Shown here in pieces: positions 43,937 through 53,184 of a DNA stretch of 64,000 nt (position 1 is the first letter of the stretch; the number at the start of each line of letters is the position of its first letter). The notes beneath the pieces are model-generated. The model did no database searches, was not told the origin of the DNA, and saw only the letters and a program-made list of their open reading frames with translations. The stretch is from Cellulomonas fulva (lineage in GTDB: Bacteria; Actinomycetota; Actinomycetes; Actinomycetales; Cellulomonadaceae): the NCBI RefSeq assembly GCF_018531375.1, contig NZ_JAHBOH010000001.1, forward strand, positions 806,001 through 870,000, in the 5' to 3' direction. The position numbers and the translations under genes are program-made.

Positions 43937-46900
43937 GTGACCACTGACTCCCCGCACCGCCCGGACCCGGCGTCCGACGACGGCGCGCCCGGCGAGGCCG
44001 CTCGCCGGAACCGGGGTCCACGCCGTGGCCGCGCCGCACGCGGCGGCCCGGACGCGCGCGGCGGCGGGGACCAGCGCGGCGGCCACGCCCGACGAGCCCG
44101 CGCGGCGGCGGCCCGCACCGCCGCGGTCGTCCCACCGATCCACTACCCGCCGGAGCTGCCGGTCAGCGCGCGCCGCGAGGACATCGCGGCGGCGATCCGG
44201 GACCACCAGGTCGTCGTGGTCGCGGGCGAGACCGGCTCCGGCAAGACGACGCAGCTGCCCAAGATCCTGCTGGACCTCGGCCGCGGCCGCGCCGGGCAGA
44301 TCGGCCACACGCAGCCCCGCCGGATCGCGGCGCGCAGCGTGGCGGAGCGCATCGCGCAGGAGATCGGCACGCCGCTCGGCGAGCTGGTCGGCTACCAGGT
44401 GCGGTTCACGGACACGTCGAGCGAGCACACGCTGGTCAAGGTCATGACCGACGGCATCCTGCTCGCGGCGATCCAGCGGGACCCCGAGCTGCTGGCGTAC
44501 GACACGCTCGTCATCGACGAGGCGCACGAGCGCTCGCTCAACATCGACTTCCTGCTCGGGTACCTCACCCGCCTGCTGCCGCGGCGGCCGGACCTCAAGG
44601 TCGTCATCACGTCGGCGACCATCGACTCGGCGCGGTTCGCGCGGCACTTCGCGACGCCGCCGACGGCCGACCGCCCCGAGGGCGTGCCCGCCCCGGTGGT
44701 CGAGGTCACCGGCCGCACGTACCCGGTGGAGATCCGGTACCGCCCGCTGTCCCCGGACGCGCTCGGCGTCGACGACGAGGACGACGAGGGCACCGGGACC
44801 GACGGGGCCACGGGCCGGCCCGCCCGCCGCCCCCGCACCCCGGCCCGGCAGCCCGTCCGCGAGCGCGACCTCATGACCGGCATCACCGAGGCGGTCGACG
44901 AGCTGTGCGCGGAGGGCCCCGGCGACGTGCTGGTATTCCTGTCCGGCGAGCGCGAGATCCGCGACGCGGAGGACGCGCTGCGGGCGTCGTTGGGCACCCG
45001 CGCGACCGACCCGCGCCACCCGCAGCACGTCGAGCTGCTGCCGCTGTTCAGCCGGCTGTCCGCGGCGGAGCAGCACCGCGTGTTCTCGTCGCACCCGGGC
45101 CGCCGCGTGGTGCTCGCGACGAACGTCGCCGAGACGTCGCTGACCGTCCCCGGGATCCGGTACGTGGTCGACCCGGGCACCGCGCGCATCAGCCGGTGGT
45201 CCAAGGCGACCAAGGTGCAGCGGCTGCCGATCGAGCCGATCAGCCAGGCCTCGGCCAACCAGCGCTCGGGCCGGTGCGGGCGCGTGGCGGACGGCATCGC
45301 GATCCGCCTCTACTCGCAGGACGACTTCGAGCGCCGGGACCGGTTCACCGAGCCGGAGATCCTGCGCACGTCGCTGGCCTCGGTGATCCTGCAGATGATC
45401 GCGGTGGGCGTGGCGGCGACGCCCGAGGACGTGGTCGGCTTCCCGTTCGTCGACCCGCCGGACGTGCGCGCGGTGCGCGACGGCGTGCAGCTGCTCACGG
45501 AGCTGGGCGCGATCGAGTCCGGCGCCCAGGGCACGCGGCTCACGGAGACGGGCCGCGCGATCGCCCAGCTGCCCGTGGACCCGCGGCTCGCGCGCATGGT
45601 GGTCGAGGCCGCGCGCCACGGCGTGCTGCGCGAGGTCGTCGTGGTGGCGGCCGCGCTGTCCATCCAGGACCCGCGCGAGCGCCCGGCCGAGGAGCGGGAC
45701 AAGGCCGACGCGATGCACGCGAGGTTCGCCGACCCCTCGTCGGACCTGCTCGCCTACCTCAACCTGTGGACGTACCTGCGGGAGCAGCAGCGCGAGCTGT
45801 CCGGCAGCGCGTTCCGCCGGACGTGCCGCAGCGAGCACCTCAACTACCTGCGCGTCCGCGAGTGGCAGGACGTGGTCACCCAGCTCAAGGACCTGTCCAA
45901 GCACCTGCCCGGCGCCGAGCGACGGACCGGCGGGGACGGCGCCCCGGCGCTCGCGGAGACCGCGCCCGACGAGCCCGCGGGCGGACCCCGCCGCGGCGAG
46001 CTGCGCCGCGAGTGGGACGCCGACGCCGTCCACCGCTCGGTGCTCGCCGGCCTGCTCTCGCACGTCGGGATGCAGGAGGCCACCGAGGTCGCGGCGCCGC
46101 GCAAGGGCGACCGCCGCCCGCAGGGCCGGCCCGACCGCCGCGGCCGCAACGAGTACCTGGGCGCGCGGGGTGCCCGGTTCGCGATCTTCCCCGGCTCGGG
46201 CCTCGCGCGGAAGCCCCCGGCCTGGGTCATGGCGGCGGAGCTCGTGGAGACGTCGCGCCTGTGGGCGCGGGACACCGCGCGCATCGACCCGGCGTGGGCG
46301 GAGGAGCTGGGCGCGCACCTGGTGAAGCGCACGTACTCCGAGCCCGCGTGGTCCACCAAGCAGGGCGCGGCGACGTGCACCGAGCGCGTGCTGCTGTACG
46401 GCCTGCCCGTGGTCGCGGGACGGCGCGTGCTCTACGCGGCCGTGGACCCGGGCCACGCGCGTGAGCTGTTCCTGCGGCACGCGCTGGTGCAGGGCGAGTG
46501 GACCACGCACCACCAGTTCTTCCACGAGAACCGCCGCCTGCTCGCCGAGGCGGAGGAGCTCGCGGCGCGTGCGCGACGGGCGGACCTGCTGGCCGACGAG
46601 GACACGCTCTACGACTTCTACGACGAGCGCGTCCCCGACGACGTGGTCTCGGCGCGGCACTTCGACCAGTGGTGGAAGACGGCTCGCCGGCGCGACCCGG
46701 ACCTGCTGAGCTTCGACCGCGCGCTGCTGGTGGCGGACGACGCGCACGCGATCGACGAGTCGTCGTTCCCGTCGCGCTGGCCGCAGGGCGACCTGTCGCT
46801 CCCGCTGACCTACCAGTTCGAGCCCGGCACCGAGGCGGACGGCGTCACCGTGCACATCCCGCTGGCGCAGCTCCCGCGCGTGACGCCGGACGGGTTCGGC

Positions 46901-48370
46901 TGGATGGTGCCGGGGCTGCTCGACGAGCTCGTCGTCGCGACCATCCGGTCCCTGCCCAAGCCCGTGCGGGTGCAGCTGGTGCCCGCACCGGACGTCGGCC
47001 GGGCGGTCGCGGAGCGGCTGCGCGCCCAGTCCGCGTCCTGGGAGGACACGGTGCGCGCGGGCGACGCCGCGCCGTCCTTCCACGAGGCCTTCGCGCGCGC
47101 GGTCCGCGAGCTGCGGGACGTCGAGGTCCCGCAGGACGCGTTCGACGACGAGCGCCTGCCCGCCCACCTGCGGCTGACGTTCCGGGTGGTCGGCGACCGC
47201 GGTGGCGTGGTCGACGAGGGCCGGGACCTGGCGGCGCTGCAGCACCGGCTCGCGGACCGGGCGCAGGACGCGGTGGACACGGCCGTGCGGTCGGCGCTGC
47301 GGCAGGCCATGCGCGAGGCGGGTCTGACGTCCGACGAGCCCGCGCGGCCGGGCCCCGGCGCCGGCGGGCGACCCGCGCGCGGGACGGCTTCCGCACCCTC
47401 GTCGGACCCGGTGCCGTCCGCCTCACCCGAGCACACCGCCACACCCGGCCCCACACCCGGCCCCGCGCCCGGCCTGGCCGAGCAGGTCACCCGCACCGGG
47501 CTGACGACGTGGCCCGACGACCTCACGCTCCCGGAGGTGGTCGAGGTGCGGACGGGCGCGACGCTGGTCCGCGCCTACCCGTCGCTGGTGCAGGAGCGGG
47601 ACCGCACCGTCGCCGTGCGGACGCTCGCCGACGGGTCCGCGCGCCCGGCCGCCGCGCGCGCGGGGCTGCGGCGGCTGCTGCTGATCGACGGCGGCCTCGC
47701 ACCCGCGCGCGTGACGTCGCGCTGGTCCGGCGCGCAGGCGCTCGCGCTCGCGGCGAACCCCTACCCCAGCCGCGACGCACTGGTCGAGGACGTGCAGCTC
47801 GCGGCGGTCGACGCGCTCGTCGCCGAGCACCTGCGCACGCGGCCGGCGGACGCCGGGCGCACCCCGGCGGACGTGCGGACGCCCGCGGACTACGCCGCGC
47901 TGCGCGCCTACCTGCGGGACCGGCTCGAGGACCGGGTGCACACGCTCGTCGGGACGCTGGTGCAGGTGCTGACCGCGTGGCGCGAGCTCGAGGTCGACCT
48001 CCGGGGGACGACGAGCCTGCCGCTGCTGGCCACCGCGGCCGACGTGCGCGAGCAGTCCGCGCGGCTGGTCCACGCGGGCTTCGTCGTCGAGACCGGGGCC
48101 GACCGCCTGCACCACCTCACGCGCTACCTGCGTGCCGCCCGCCACCGGCTCGAGCGCGCCGCCCAGGGCCCGCAGCGCGACGCCGACCTGGCCTGGCAGG
48201 TGCACGACCTGGAGAACGCCCTCGCGAGCGCGCCCGGCGCCGACCCCGAGCAGGTGGCGCAGGTGCGCTGGCAGCTCGAGGAGCTGCGGGTCAGCCTGTT
48301 CGCGCAGCAGCTCGGGACGCCCACGCCGGTCTCGCCGCAGCGGATCCGCAAGGCGCTCGCGACGCTGTGA
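43937..48370 (+). CDS. hrpA: ATP-dependent RNA helicase HrpA
   Basis: A 1,477-residue DEAH-box helicase that unwinds RNA and resolves stalled or collided ribosomes in other bacteria. Motif I is GETGSGKTT (97-105), motif II DEAH (194-197), motif III SAT, and motif VI QRSGRCGRVADG. The HA2, OB-fold and DUF3418 domains follow. Two features are specific to this copy: a basic, Gly/Arg-rich N-terminal tail of ~60 residues, and a Pro/Thr-rich linker (PGPTPGPAPGLAEQ) before the last domain. GTG 43937 has GGGAGGATGG ahead of it. It diverges from YbaK. Confidence 0.95.
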   Translation: MTTDSPHRPDPASDDGAPGEAARRNRGPRRGRAARGGPDARGGGDQRGGHARRARAAAARTAAVVPPIHYPPELPVSARREDIAAAIRDHQVVVVAGETGSGKTTQLPKILLDLGRGRAGQIGHTQPRRIAARSVAERIAQEIGTPLGELVGYQVRFTDTSSEHTLVKVMTDGILLAAIQRDPELLAYDTLVIDEAHERSLNIDFLLGYLTRLLPRRPDLKVVITSATIDSARFARHFATPPTADRPEGVPAPVVEVTGRTYPVEIRYRPLSPDALGVDDEDDEGTGTDGATGRPARRPRTPARQPVRERDLMTGITEAVDELCAEGPGDVLVFLSGEREIRDAEDALRASLGTRATDPRHPQHVELLPLFSRLSAAEQHRVFSSHPGRRVVLATNVAETSLTVPGIRYVVDPGTARISRWSKATKVQRLPIEPISQASANQRSGRCGRVADGIAIRLYSQDDFERRDRFTEPEILRTSLASVILQMIAVGVAATPEDVVGFPFVDPPDVRAVRDGVQLLTELGAIESGAQGTRLTETGRAIAQLPVDPRLARMVVEAARHGVLREVVVVAAALSIQDPRERPAEERDKADAMHARFADPSSDLLAYLNLWTYLREQQRELSGSAFRRTCRSEHLNYLRVREWQDVVTQLKDLSKHLPGAERRTGGDGAPALAETAPDEPAGGPRRGELRREWDADAVHRSVLAGLLSHVGMQEATEVAAPRKGDRRPQGRPDRRGRNEYLGARGARFAIFPGSGLARKPPAWVMAAELVETSRLWARDTARIDPAWAEELGAHLVKRTYSEPAWSTKQGAATCTERVLLYGLPVVAGRRVLYAAVDPGHARELFLRHALVQGEWTTHHQFFHENRRLLAEAEELAARARRADLLADEDTLYDFYDERVPDDVVSARHFDQWWKTARRRDPDLLSFDRALLVADDAHAIDESSFPSRWPQGDLSLPLTYQFEPGTEADGVTVHIPLAQLPRVTPDGFGWMVPGLLDELVVATIRSLPKPVRVQLVPAPDVGRAVAERLRAQSASWEDTVRAGDAAPSFHEAFARAVRELRDVEVPQDAFDDERLPAHLRLTFRVVGDRGGVVDEGRDLAALQHRLADRAQDAVDTAVRSALRQAMREAGLTSDEPARPGPGAGGRPARGTASAPSSDPVPSASPEHTATPGPTPGPAPGLAEQVTRTGLTTWPDDLTLPEVVEVRTGATLVRAYPSLVQERDRTVAVRTLADGSARPAAARAGLRRLLLIDGGLAPARVTSRWSGAQALALAANPYPSRDALVEDVQLAAVDALVAEHLRTRPADAGRTPADVRTPADYAALRAYLRDRLEDRVHTLVGTLVQVLTAWRELEVDLRGTTSLPLLATAADVREQSARLVHAGFVVETGADRLHHLTRYLRAARHRLERAAQGPQRDADLAWQVHDLENALASAPGADPEQVAQVRWQLEELRVSLFAQQLGTPTPVSPQRIRKALATL

Positions 48371-48373
48371 GCG

Positions 48374-49240
48374 TCAGGACCGCGGCTCGAGCGGTCCGTC
48401 CCGCCCCGCGCGCAGGTCGCCGCAGCTGACCTCCTGGGCGGTCCGCAGCGCCGGGTCGTCCGCCGTGACGCCCTCGGCCACGGTCTCGTCGTCGCCGTTG
48501 GTCGCCGTGCGGCCCGTCGGGTCCAGGTCCACCCACGTGCGCTCGACGTCGAACCGGGTGCCGTCGCCCGTGGGGTCCGCGTCCAGGCCCGCCAGCCGCA
48601 GGAACCCGCCGTCCTCGACGCAGCCCACGCCCGTCCCCTCGTCGCCGAACCCGCGGTCGAACGTGTAGGGCCGGCCCTGCGCGTTCTGCACCGCCGTCAC
48701 CGCGCAGCCGGTCAGGGAGTACAGCAGCGCCTCGCGGCCCGTGTCGACCAGCGCGATCGGCAGCTCCTCCCGCTGGACCACGTTGACCACGGCCGAGGCG
48801 CGCTGCGGGCTCGCCGAGTCGATCGGCACCGAGAACGTCGCGCCCGAGGCGGTGGTGATGCCGAACCGACGGTCCGCGCCCGCGCTGATCCACGCCTTGT
48901 CGGGCTGCCCGTCACCGTCGACGTCGACCGCGGGCCGGACGTCCGCGCCGGCGGGGACGGCGTCGCCGCCGGCCGGGCAGCCGGCGGCGGACGTCGGCGT
49001 CGCCCCGTCACCGGTCGAGCCGTCGGTCGCGGTGTCCGTCGGTGCGCCCGACGACGGGTCGGACGGGTCCGTGCCCGCGGTCGGGGACGTCGACGACGCG
49101 GCCCCCGCCGGCTCGTCGTCGCCGGTCGTCGCCGCCCAGGCGCCCACGGCGACCAGGACGGCGACGACGACCAGGCTGACGACGGCGATCCAGACGCCGT
49201 GGCCGCGGGACGGGCGGGTCGCCTGCTCGGGTGTGCTCAT
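48374..49240 (-). CDS. Hypothetical membrane-anchored protein with a VCBS/FG-GAP-like segment
   Basis: A 288-residue protein of unknown function. A ~15-residue cytoplasmic end precedes one transmembrane helix (WIAVVSLVVVAVLVAVGAWA). A Thr/Ser/Asp-rich linker of ~50 residues leads to the outer domain. That domain has DVDGDGQPDKAWI, a calcium-loop-like DxDxDGxxD motif of the FG-GAP type, and several Cys (AAGCPAG, LTGCAV, GVGCVEDGG, VSCGDL) that could pair. ATG at 49240 is the only good start. It ends 3 bp from the convergent hrpA stop. Confidence 0.6.
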   Translation of the reverse strand: MSTPEQATRPSRGHGVWIAVVSLVVVAVLVAVGAWAATTGDDEPAGAASSTSPTAGTDPSDPSSGAPTDTATDGSTGDGATPTSAAGCPAGGDAVPAGADVRPAVDVDGDGQPDKAWISAGADRRFGITTASGATFSVPIDSASPQRASAVVNVVQREELPIALVDTGREALLYSLTGCAVTAVQNAQGRPYTFDRGFGDEGTGVGCVEDGGFLRLAGLDADPTGDGTRFDVERTWVDLDPTGRTATNGDDETVAEGVTADDPALRTAQEVSCGDLRAGRDGPLEPRS

Positions 49241-49289
49241 CGCACCGTTCTACCCAGGTCCCCGGCCCGGCGCGCGCGCAGCGGCCGAC

Positions 49290-50108
49290 TCACGCGCGGC
49301 GCCGGAACAGCCGGGCGGCCACCAGCCGCGCCACCACGACCAGGCCGATGCACCACGCGAGCGCCGCGGCGAGCGCCCCGCCGTCCACCGGCGCGCCGAG
49401 GAGCAGGGCCCGCACGGAGTCCGCGACCGGGGTCACCGGGTTCCAGGTCGCGATGGCCTGGAGCACCGACGGCATGCTGTCGACCGGCACGAACGCGCTC
49501 GAGACGTACGGCAGGAACATGATCCCGAACGTGAACCCGTTCGCGGCCTCCGGACCCGACGCCGCGAGCCCGACCGCCACCGAGACCCACGTGATCGCCG
49601 CGATGTAGAGGGCGATGAGCGCCAGCGCCGCGAGCCAGCCGCCCAGCGACGCCCCCGCGTCGAAACCGACCAGCAGCGCGATCCCGATCACGAGCGCGGT
49701 CGCGACCGCGTTGCGCACCAGGCTCGCGACCACGTGGCCCGTGATCACGCCCGTGGCGCGCACGGGCATCGAGCGGAACCGGTCGGTGATGCCCGTGGCC
49801 GCGTCGGTCGCGACGTCGACGGCCGCGCTGGCGGCGCCGTACCCGGCGGCCAGGATGACGATGCCGGGCACGACGAAGTCCACGTAGTCCATGCCGGCCT
49901 CGATCGCGCCGCCGAAGACGTAGACGAACATCAGCAGCAGCATCACGGGGAGCATCACCGCGAGCAGGAGCGTGTCGACCTGGCGCAGCGAGCGGCGCAG
50001 GCACCGCGCGACGAACGCCCGGGTGTCCCGCAGCGGGCGCGGCGCGGGGGTGTCCGTGCGGGGGCTGAGGTCGAGCAGGGTGGGGCGGACGGCGTCCAGC
50101 GTGGTCAT
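49290..50108 (-). CDS. ABC-2 type transporter permease
   Basis: A 272-residue DrrB-like permease. Six hydrophobic helices are visible, starting TLLLAVMLPVMLLLMFVYVFGG and including VDFVVPGIVILAAGYGAAS, AVATALVIGIALLVG, ALALIALYIAAITWVSVAVGL, FTFGIMFLPYVSSAFVPV and the C-terminal ALAWCIGLVVVARLV. The loop containing the RFRSMPVRATGVITG motif is the family signature. ATG at 50108 overlaps the ATPase stop by 4 nt (ATGA). With the ATPase it forms a probable drug or lipid exporter controlled by the divergent TetR protein. Confidence 0.93.
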   Translation of the reverse strand: MTTLDAVRPTLLDLSPRTDTPAPRPLRDTRAFVARCLRRSLRQVDTLLLAVMLPVMLLLMFVYVFGGAIEAGMDYVDFVVPGIVILAAGYGAASAAVDVATDAATGITDRFRSMPVRATGVITGHVVASLVRNAVATALVIGIALLVGFDAGASLGGWLAALALIALYIAAITWVSVAVGLAASGPEAANGFTFGIMFLPYVSSAFVPVDSMPSVLQAIATWNPVTPVADSVRALLLGAPVDGGALAAALAWCIGLVVVARLVAARLFRRRA

Positions 50109-51142
50109 CGGGTCCTCCGGTCGGTGACGAGCTCGGCCGCGCGGGGGTCCGATGACCACGCGGGCTGGGCTGGGGTCGGGTGGGCAGGCGGGGCTGGGGT
50201 CGGGTGGGCGGGGTCGGCTGGGGTCGGGTGGGCACCCTCCTGGGAGTCCTCGTCCGACGAGTCCTGCGCGGGCCGGCCGGTGAGGGCCAGGAAGGCGTCG
50301 TCGAGCGTGGGCGTGCGGACCTGCCAGCTCGCGACCACGGGCCCGCCCCGCTCGAGGCGGCGCTCGACGTCCTCCAGCACGCGGCGCACGTCGCCGACGC
50401 TGCCGTCGGTCTCGAGGCGCTCACGCGTGCCGTCGGCCAGCACCAGCTCGACGTGCGCGCGCCCGACGCGCGCCTTGAGCTCGTCCGGCGTGCCGTGCGC
50501 GATGACGCGGCCCCGGTCGATCACCACGACGCGGTCGGCGAGGCGCTCGGCCTCCTCCAGGTACTGCGTGGTGAGCAGGACCGTGGTGCCCGCGTCGACC
50601 GCCGCCCGCGTGAGCGCCCAGACGTCGAGCCGGCTGCGGGGGTCGAGCCCCGTGGTCGGCTCGTCGAGCACCAGCACCTGCGGGCGGCCCACCAGGCTCG
50701 CGGCGATGTCGAGACGGCGCCGCATGCCGCCCGAGTACGTCGTGACGGGCCGGTCCGCGGCGTCCGTCAGGTCGAACGCCGCGAGCAGCGCGGCAGGCCG
50801 CGACTGCTCCTCGTCGGGCGGCAGGTGCGAGAGCCGGGCCATGAGGCGCAGGTTCTCCGTGCCGGTGAGCAGCTCGTCCACCGCCGCGAACTGCCCGGTG
50901 AGCGCGATGGCGGCACGGACGCGGTCGGGGTGGCGCAGCGCGTCGTGCCCCGCGACGTGCACGGTGCCTGCGTCGGGCCGCAGCAACGTCGACAGGATGC
51001 GGACGGTCGTGGTCTTGCCCGCCCCGTTCGGGCCCAGCAGCGCCACCACCTCGCCGCGGCCGACCTCGAGGTCCACCCCGTCGAGCACGGTCAGGTCGCC
51101 GTAGGACTTGCGCAGTCCCCGGACGACGATCGTCGGTTCCAT
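50105..51142 (-). CDS. ABC transporter ATP-binding protein (DrrA type)
   Basis: A 345-residue ATPase for the coupled ABC-2 permease. Walker A is GPNGAGKTTT, signature YSGGMRRRLDIA, Walker B VLVLDEPTTGLD and H-loop LLTTQYLEEAERLADR. These match daunorubicin-resistance DrrA-like exporters. The C-terminus carries three 8-residue repeats (AHPTPADP, AHPTPAPP, AHPTPAQP) unlike the core family. ATG 51142 is selected because the domain begins there (MEPTIVV); a longer ORF runs across the operators. It is first in its operon. Confidence 0.93.
   Translation of the reverse strand: MEPTIVVRGLRKSYGDLTVLDGVDLEVGRGEVVALLGPNGAGKTTTVRILSTLLRPDAGTVHVAGHDALRHPDRVRAAIALTGQFAAVDELLTGTENLRLMARLSHLPPDEEQSRPAALLAAFDLTDAADRPVTTYSGGMRRRLDIAASLVGRPQVLVLDEPTTGLDPRSRLDVWALTRAAVDAGTTVLLTTQYLEEAERLADRVVVIDRGRVIAHGTPDELKARVGRAHVELVLADGTRERLETDGSVGDVRRVLEDVERRLERGGPVVASWQVRTPTLDDAFLALTGRPAQDSSDEDSQEGAHPTPADPAHPTPAPPAHPTPAQPAWSSDPRAAELVTDRRTR
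50170..50233. repeat. 24-bp tandem repeat inside the ABC ATPase gene
   Basis: The block CTGGGGTCGGGTGGGC recurs at 50170, 50194 and 50218, a period of exactly 24 bp. It keeps the reading frame and encodes the three 8-residue Pro/Thr/His repeats at the ATPase C-terminus. Copy-number change would alter the tail without breaking the gene. Confidence 0.85.
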
Positions 51143-51156
51143 GTCATCCCCGTTCT

Positions 51157-51171
51157 GTGTACGTCGTAAAC
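51157..51171. promoter_or_regulatory. TetR-family operator 1 (degenerate dyad)
   Basis: GTGTACGTCGTAAAC differs from the core of operator 2 (GTGTATGTCATACAC) at 3 of 15 positions and keeps most of the dyad. Its centre (51164) is 20 bp from the centre of operator 2. It lies 14 bp before the ABC ATPase start codon. Confidence 0.65.
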
Positions 51172-51174
51172 TGT

Positions 51175-51193
51175 GTGTGTATGTCATACACAC
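51175..51193. promoter_or_regulatory. TetR-family operator 2 (perfect 19-bp palindrome)
   Basis: GTGTGTATGTCATACACAC is a perfect palindrome about a central T at 51184. It is immediately followed by TTATAGG, a candidate -10 for the rightward TetR gene, so a bound repressor would block its own promoter and the divergent ABC promoter together. Confidence 0.8.
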
Positions 51194-51227
51194 TTATAGG
51201 ATCGGCAGTCAAGAGAGGTGGTGCGAC

Positions 51228-52427
51228 GTGACCGAGGAGACGGGGACGCCCGACGAGGACGGACGGCGCGAGGCGCAGACCCTGCGGCGGGACCGCGAGC
51301 GGGACGAGCGCGCGGTCGCCAAGGAGCTCGAGCGGGCGCGACGCGACGAGGAGAAGGCGGCGGACCAGCGCCGCAAGGACGAGGACCGCGCCCGCCGGGA
51401 CGCGGAGCGCCGCGAGCAGACCGAGGTGCGGACGCGCGAGCAGGCCGAGCGGGACGCGCAGCGGGCCGCCGAGCAGGCTCGTCGGGAACGCGAGCGCGCG
51501 GCTCAGGACGCGGCCAAGGAGGCGGGCCGCGCGCTCCGCGAGGCCGCCAAGGCCGAGCGCGCGGCAGCGCTGGCCCAGCTCCGCGCCACGCGGGAGGCCG
51601 CGCGGGCCCGCCGCGAGGCCGAGCGGGCGGACGAGGGCACGGACGGGGGTGCCGACGGCGACCGTGCCGCGCGCTCGTCGGACCGCCTGCGCGACCTCCC
51701 CCCGGACATCGCGGTGCTGTGGCGGGAGCCGGCCCCGCCGCGGCGCGGCCCGCGCCCGGGGCTGAGCCTGGACCAGATCGCCGACGCCGCGATCGCGCTC
51801 GCCGACACCGAGGGGCTCGACGCCGTGTCGATGGCGCGCGTGGCCGAGTCGCTCGGCTTCACGACGATGTCGCTCTACCGGTACGTGACCTCCAAGGACG
51901 AGCTGCTCATGCTCATGTCCGACCGCGTCGCTGACCGCCCGCCGCGGGTCGGGCGGGAGGTGGGCGACTGGCGCGCGCGCCTCGAGCTGCTGCTCGAGCT
52001 CACGCAGCCGATCCTCGCCGCCCACCCCTGGATGAGCCGCACGACGACGCTGCTGTTCGCGGTCGGCCCGAACCGGCTGGCGTGGATGGAGGCGATGGTC
52101 GCGGCCCTCGAGGACACGCCGCTGGACGAGGCGACCAAGCTCCAGGCGGTCGGCGCGCTGAGCGGCCACCAGCTCGAGTGGGCACGACTCATGGACGCCG
52201 AGGGCACGCGGCAGCGGGCCGTCGCGGCCGCGCAGGGCCGGGACGGGTCCGACGAGGACTGGCACGACTCGGTGATCGCGCGCCTGGTCGACCCCGCCGA
52301 GCACCCCGCGATGGCGCGCGCGGTGGCGGGCGGCGCCCTGGACCCCGCGAACCAGCCCGTGGCGGGGCTCGACCTGGGCACCCGCCTGATCCTCGACGGC
52401 CTGGCCACCCTCATCGCCCGCACCTGA
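51228..52427 (+). CDS. TetR/AcrR-family regulator with a long charged N-terminal extension
   Basis: A 399-residue repressor, about twice the usual ~200. Residues ~1-150 are almost entirely Arg/Glu/Ala/Asp/Lys (e.g. RDEEKAADQRRKDEDRARRD) and should form one long helix or coiled coil. The TetR HTH comes late (~179-225: LSLDQIADAAIALADTEGLD then SLGFTTMSLYRYVTSKDEL), followed by a TetR_C-type ligand domain. The GTG start follows AAGAGAGGTGG and is well placed, so the extension is not a start-site artefact. It diverges from the ABC-2 exporter over two operators and probably represses both. Confidence 0.92.
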   Translation: MTEETGTPDEDGRREAQTLRRDRERDERAVAKELERARRDEEKAADQRRKDEDRARRDAERREQTEVRTREQAERDAQRAAEQARRERERAAQDAAKEAGRALREAAKAERAAALAQLRATREAARARREAERADEGTDGGADGDRAARSSDRLRDLPPDIAVLWREPAPPRRGPRPGLSLDQIADAAIALADTEGLDAVSMARVAESLGFTTMSLYRYVTSKDELLMLMSDRVADRPPRVGREVGDWRARLELLLELTQPILAAHPWMSRTTTLLFAVGPNRLAWMEAMVAALEDTPLDEATKLQAVGALSGHQLEWARLMDAEGTRQRAVAAAQGRDGSDEDWHDSVIARLVDPAEHPAMARAVAGGALDPANQPVAGLDLGTRLILDGLATLIART

Positions 52428-52503
52428 CCCCGGCACGGGGTGGGGTCGGGTCGGTGTGCACAGGGGTCGTCCACGTGTCGGCGGGGGCGGGCAGACTGCC
52501 GTC

Positions 52504-53163
52504 ATGGACCTGGGGACGGACGACGCGAGCGCACCCGGCGAGCCGGCACGGCCGGTGCCGGGCCGGCGGTGCTTCGGGGACGGCGACCCGCTCTACGAGC
52601 GGTACCACGACGACGAGTGGGGCCACCCGGTGCACGGCGAGGAGGCGCTGTTCGAGCGCCTGGCCCTCGAGGGCTTCCAGTCCGGCCTCGCCTGGATCAC
52701 GGTCCTGCGCAAGCGCGAGGCCTTCCGCGCGGCCTTCGCGGGGTTCGACCCGGCGGTGGTCGCGACGTACGACGAGCGGGACGTCGAGCGGCTGCTGCAG
52801 GACGCGGGGATCGTGCGGAACCGGCAGAAGATCGAGGCCACCGTCGCGAACGCACGAGCCCTGCTCGCGCTGCACGCGTCCGGCCGCTCGCTCGACGCGC
52901 TGTTCTGGTCGTTCGCCCCGGACCGCACCCAGCACACGCGCCCGCAGACCTGGTCGGACGTGCCGGCGACCACCCCGGAGTCCAAGGCGCTGGCTCGCGA
53001 GCTGAAGTCGCTCGGGTTCCGGTTCGTCGGCCCGACCACGGCGTACGCGGCCATGCAGGCCTGCGGTCTGGTCGACGACCACCTGGCCGGCTGCCCGGTG
53101 GTCGGGGCAACGGCTGTGCTCCCCTCGGGTGATCTGGAGGTCGCGATCTCGGCAGACGGGTGA
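52504..53163 (+). CDS. tag: DNA-3-methyladenine glycosylase I (Tag)
   Basis: A 219-residue repair enzyme that removes 3-methyladenine from DNA. The zinc site of the family is complete: C23 in RRCFGDGD, H35 in YERYHDDEWG, H193 and C197 in VDDHLAGC. ALEGFQSGLAWITVLRKREAFRAAF holds the catalytic Glu of this family in its first residues (FERLALEGFQ), and FRFVGPTTAYAAMQACG is the conserved C-terminal block. ATG 52504 is chosen. No alkylation-response regulator lies adjacent. Confidence 0.94.
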   Translation: MDLGTDDASAPGEPARPVPGRRCFGDGDPLYERYHDDEWGHPVHGEEALFERLALEGFQSGLAWITVLRKREAFRAAFAGFDPAVVATYDERDVERLLQDAGIVRNRQKIEATVANARALLALHASGRSLDALFWSFAPDRTQHTRPQTWSDVPATTPESKALARELKSLGFRFVGPTTAYAAMQACGLVDDHLAGCPVVGATAVLPSGDLEVAISADG

Positions 53164-53184
53164 ACGGGGGTTACAGTTCCGCGC

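Noticed and set aside
43334..47245. 1,303-residue minus-strand ORF across the YbaK gene and opposite hrpA
   Set aside because: Only its C-terminal 161 residues are a real gene (YbaK, start 43819); the rest is the shadow of hrpA.
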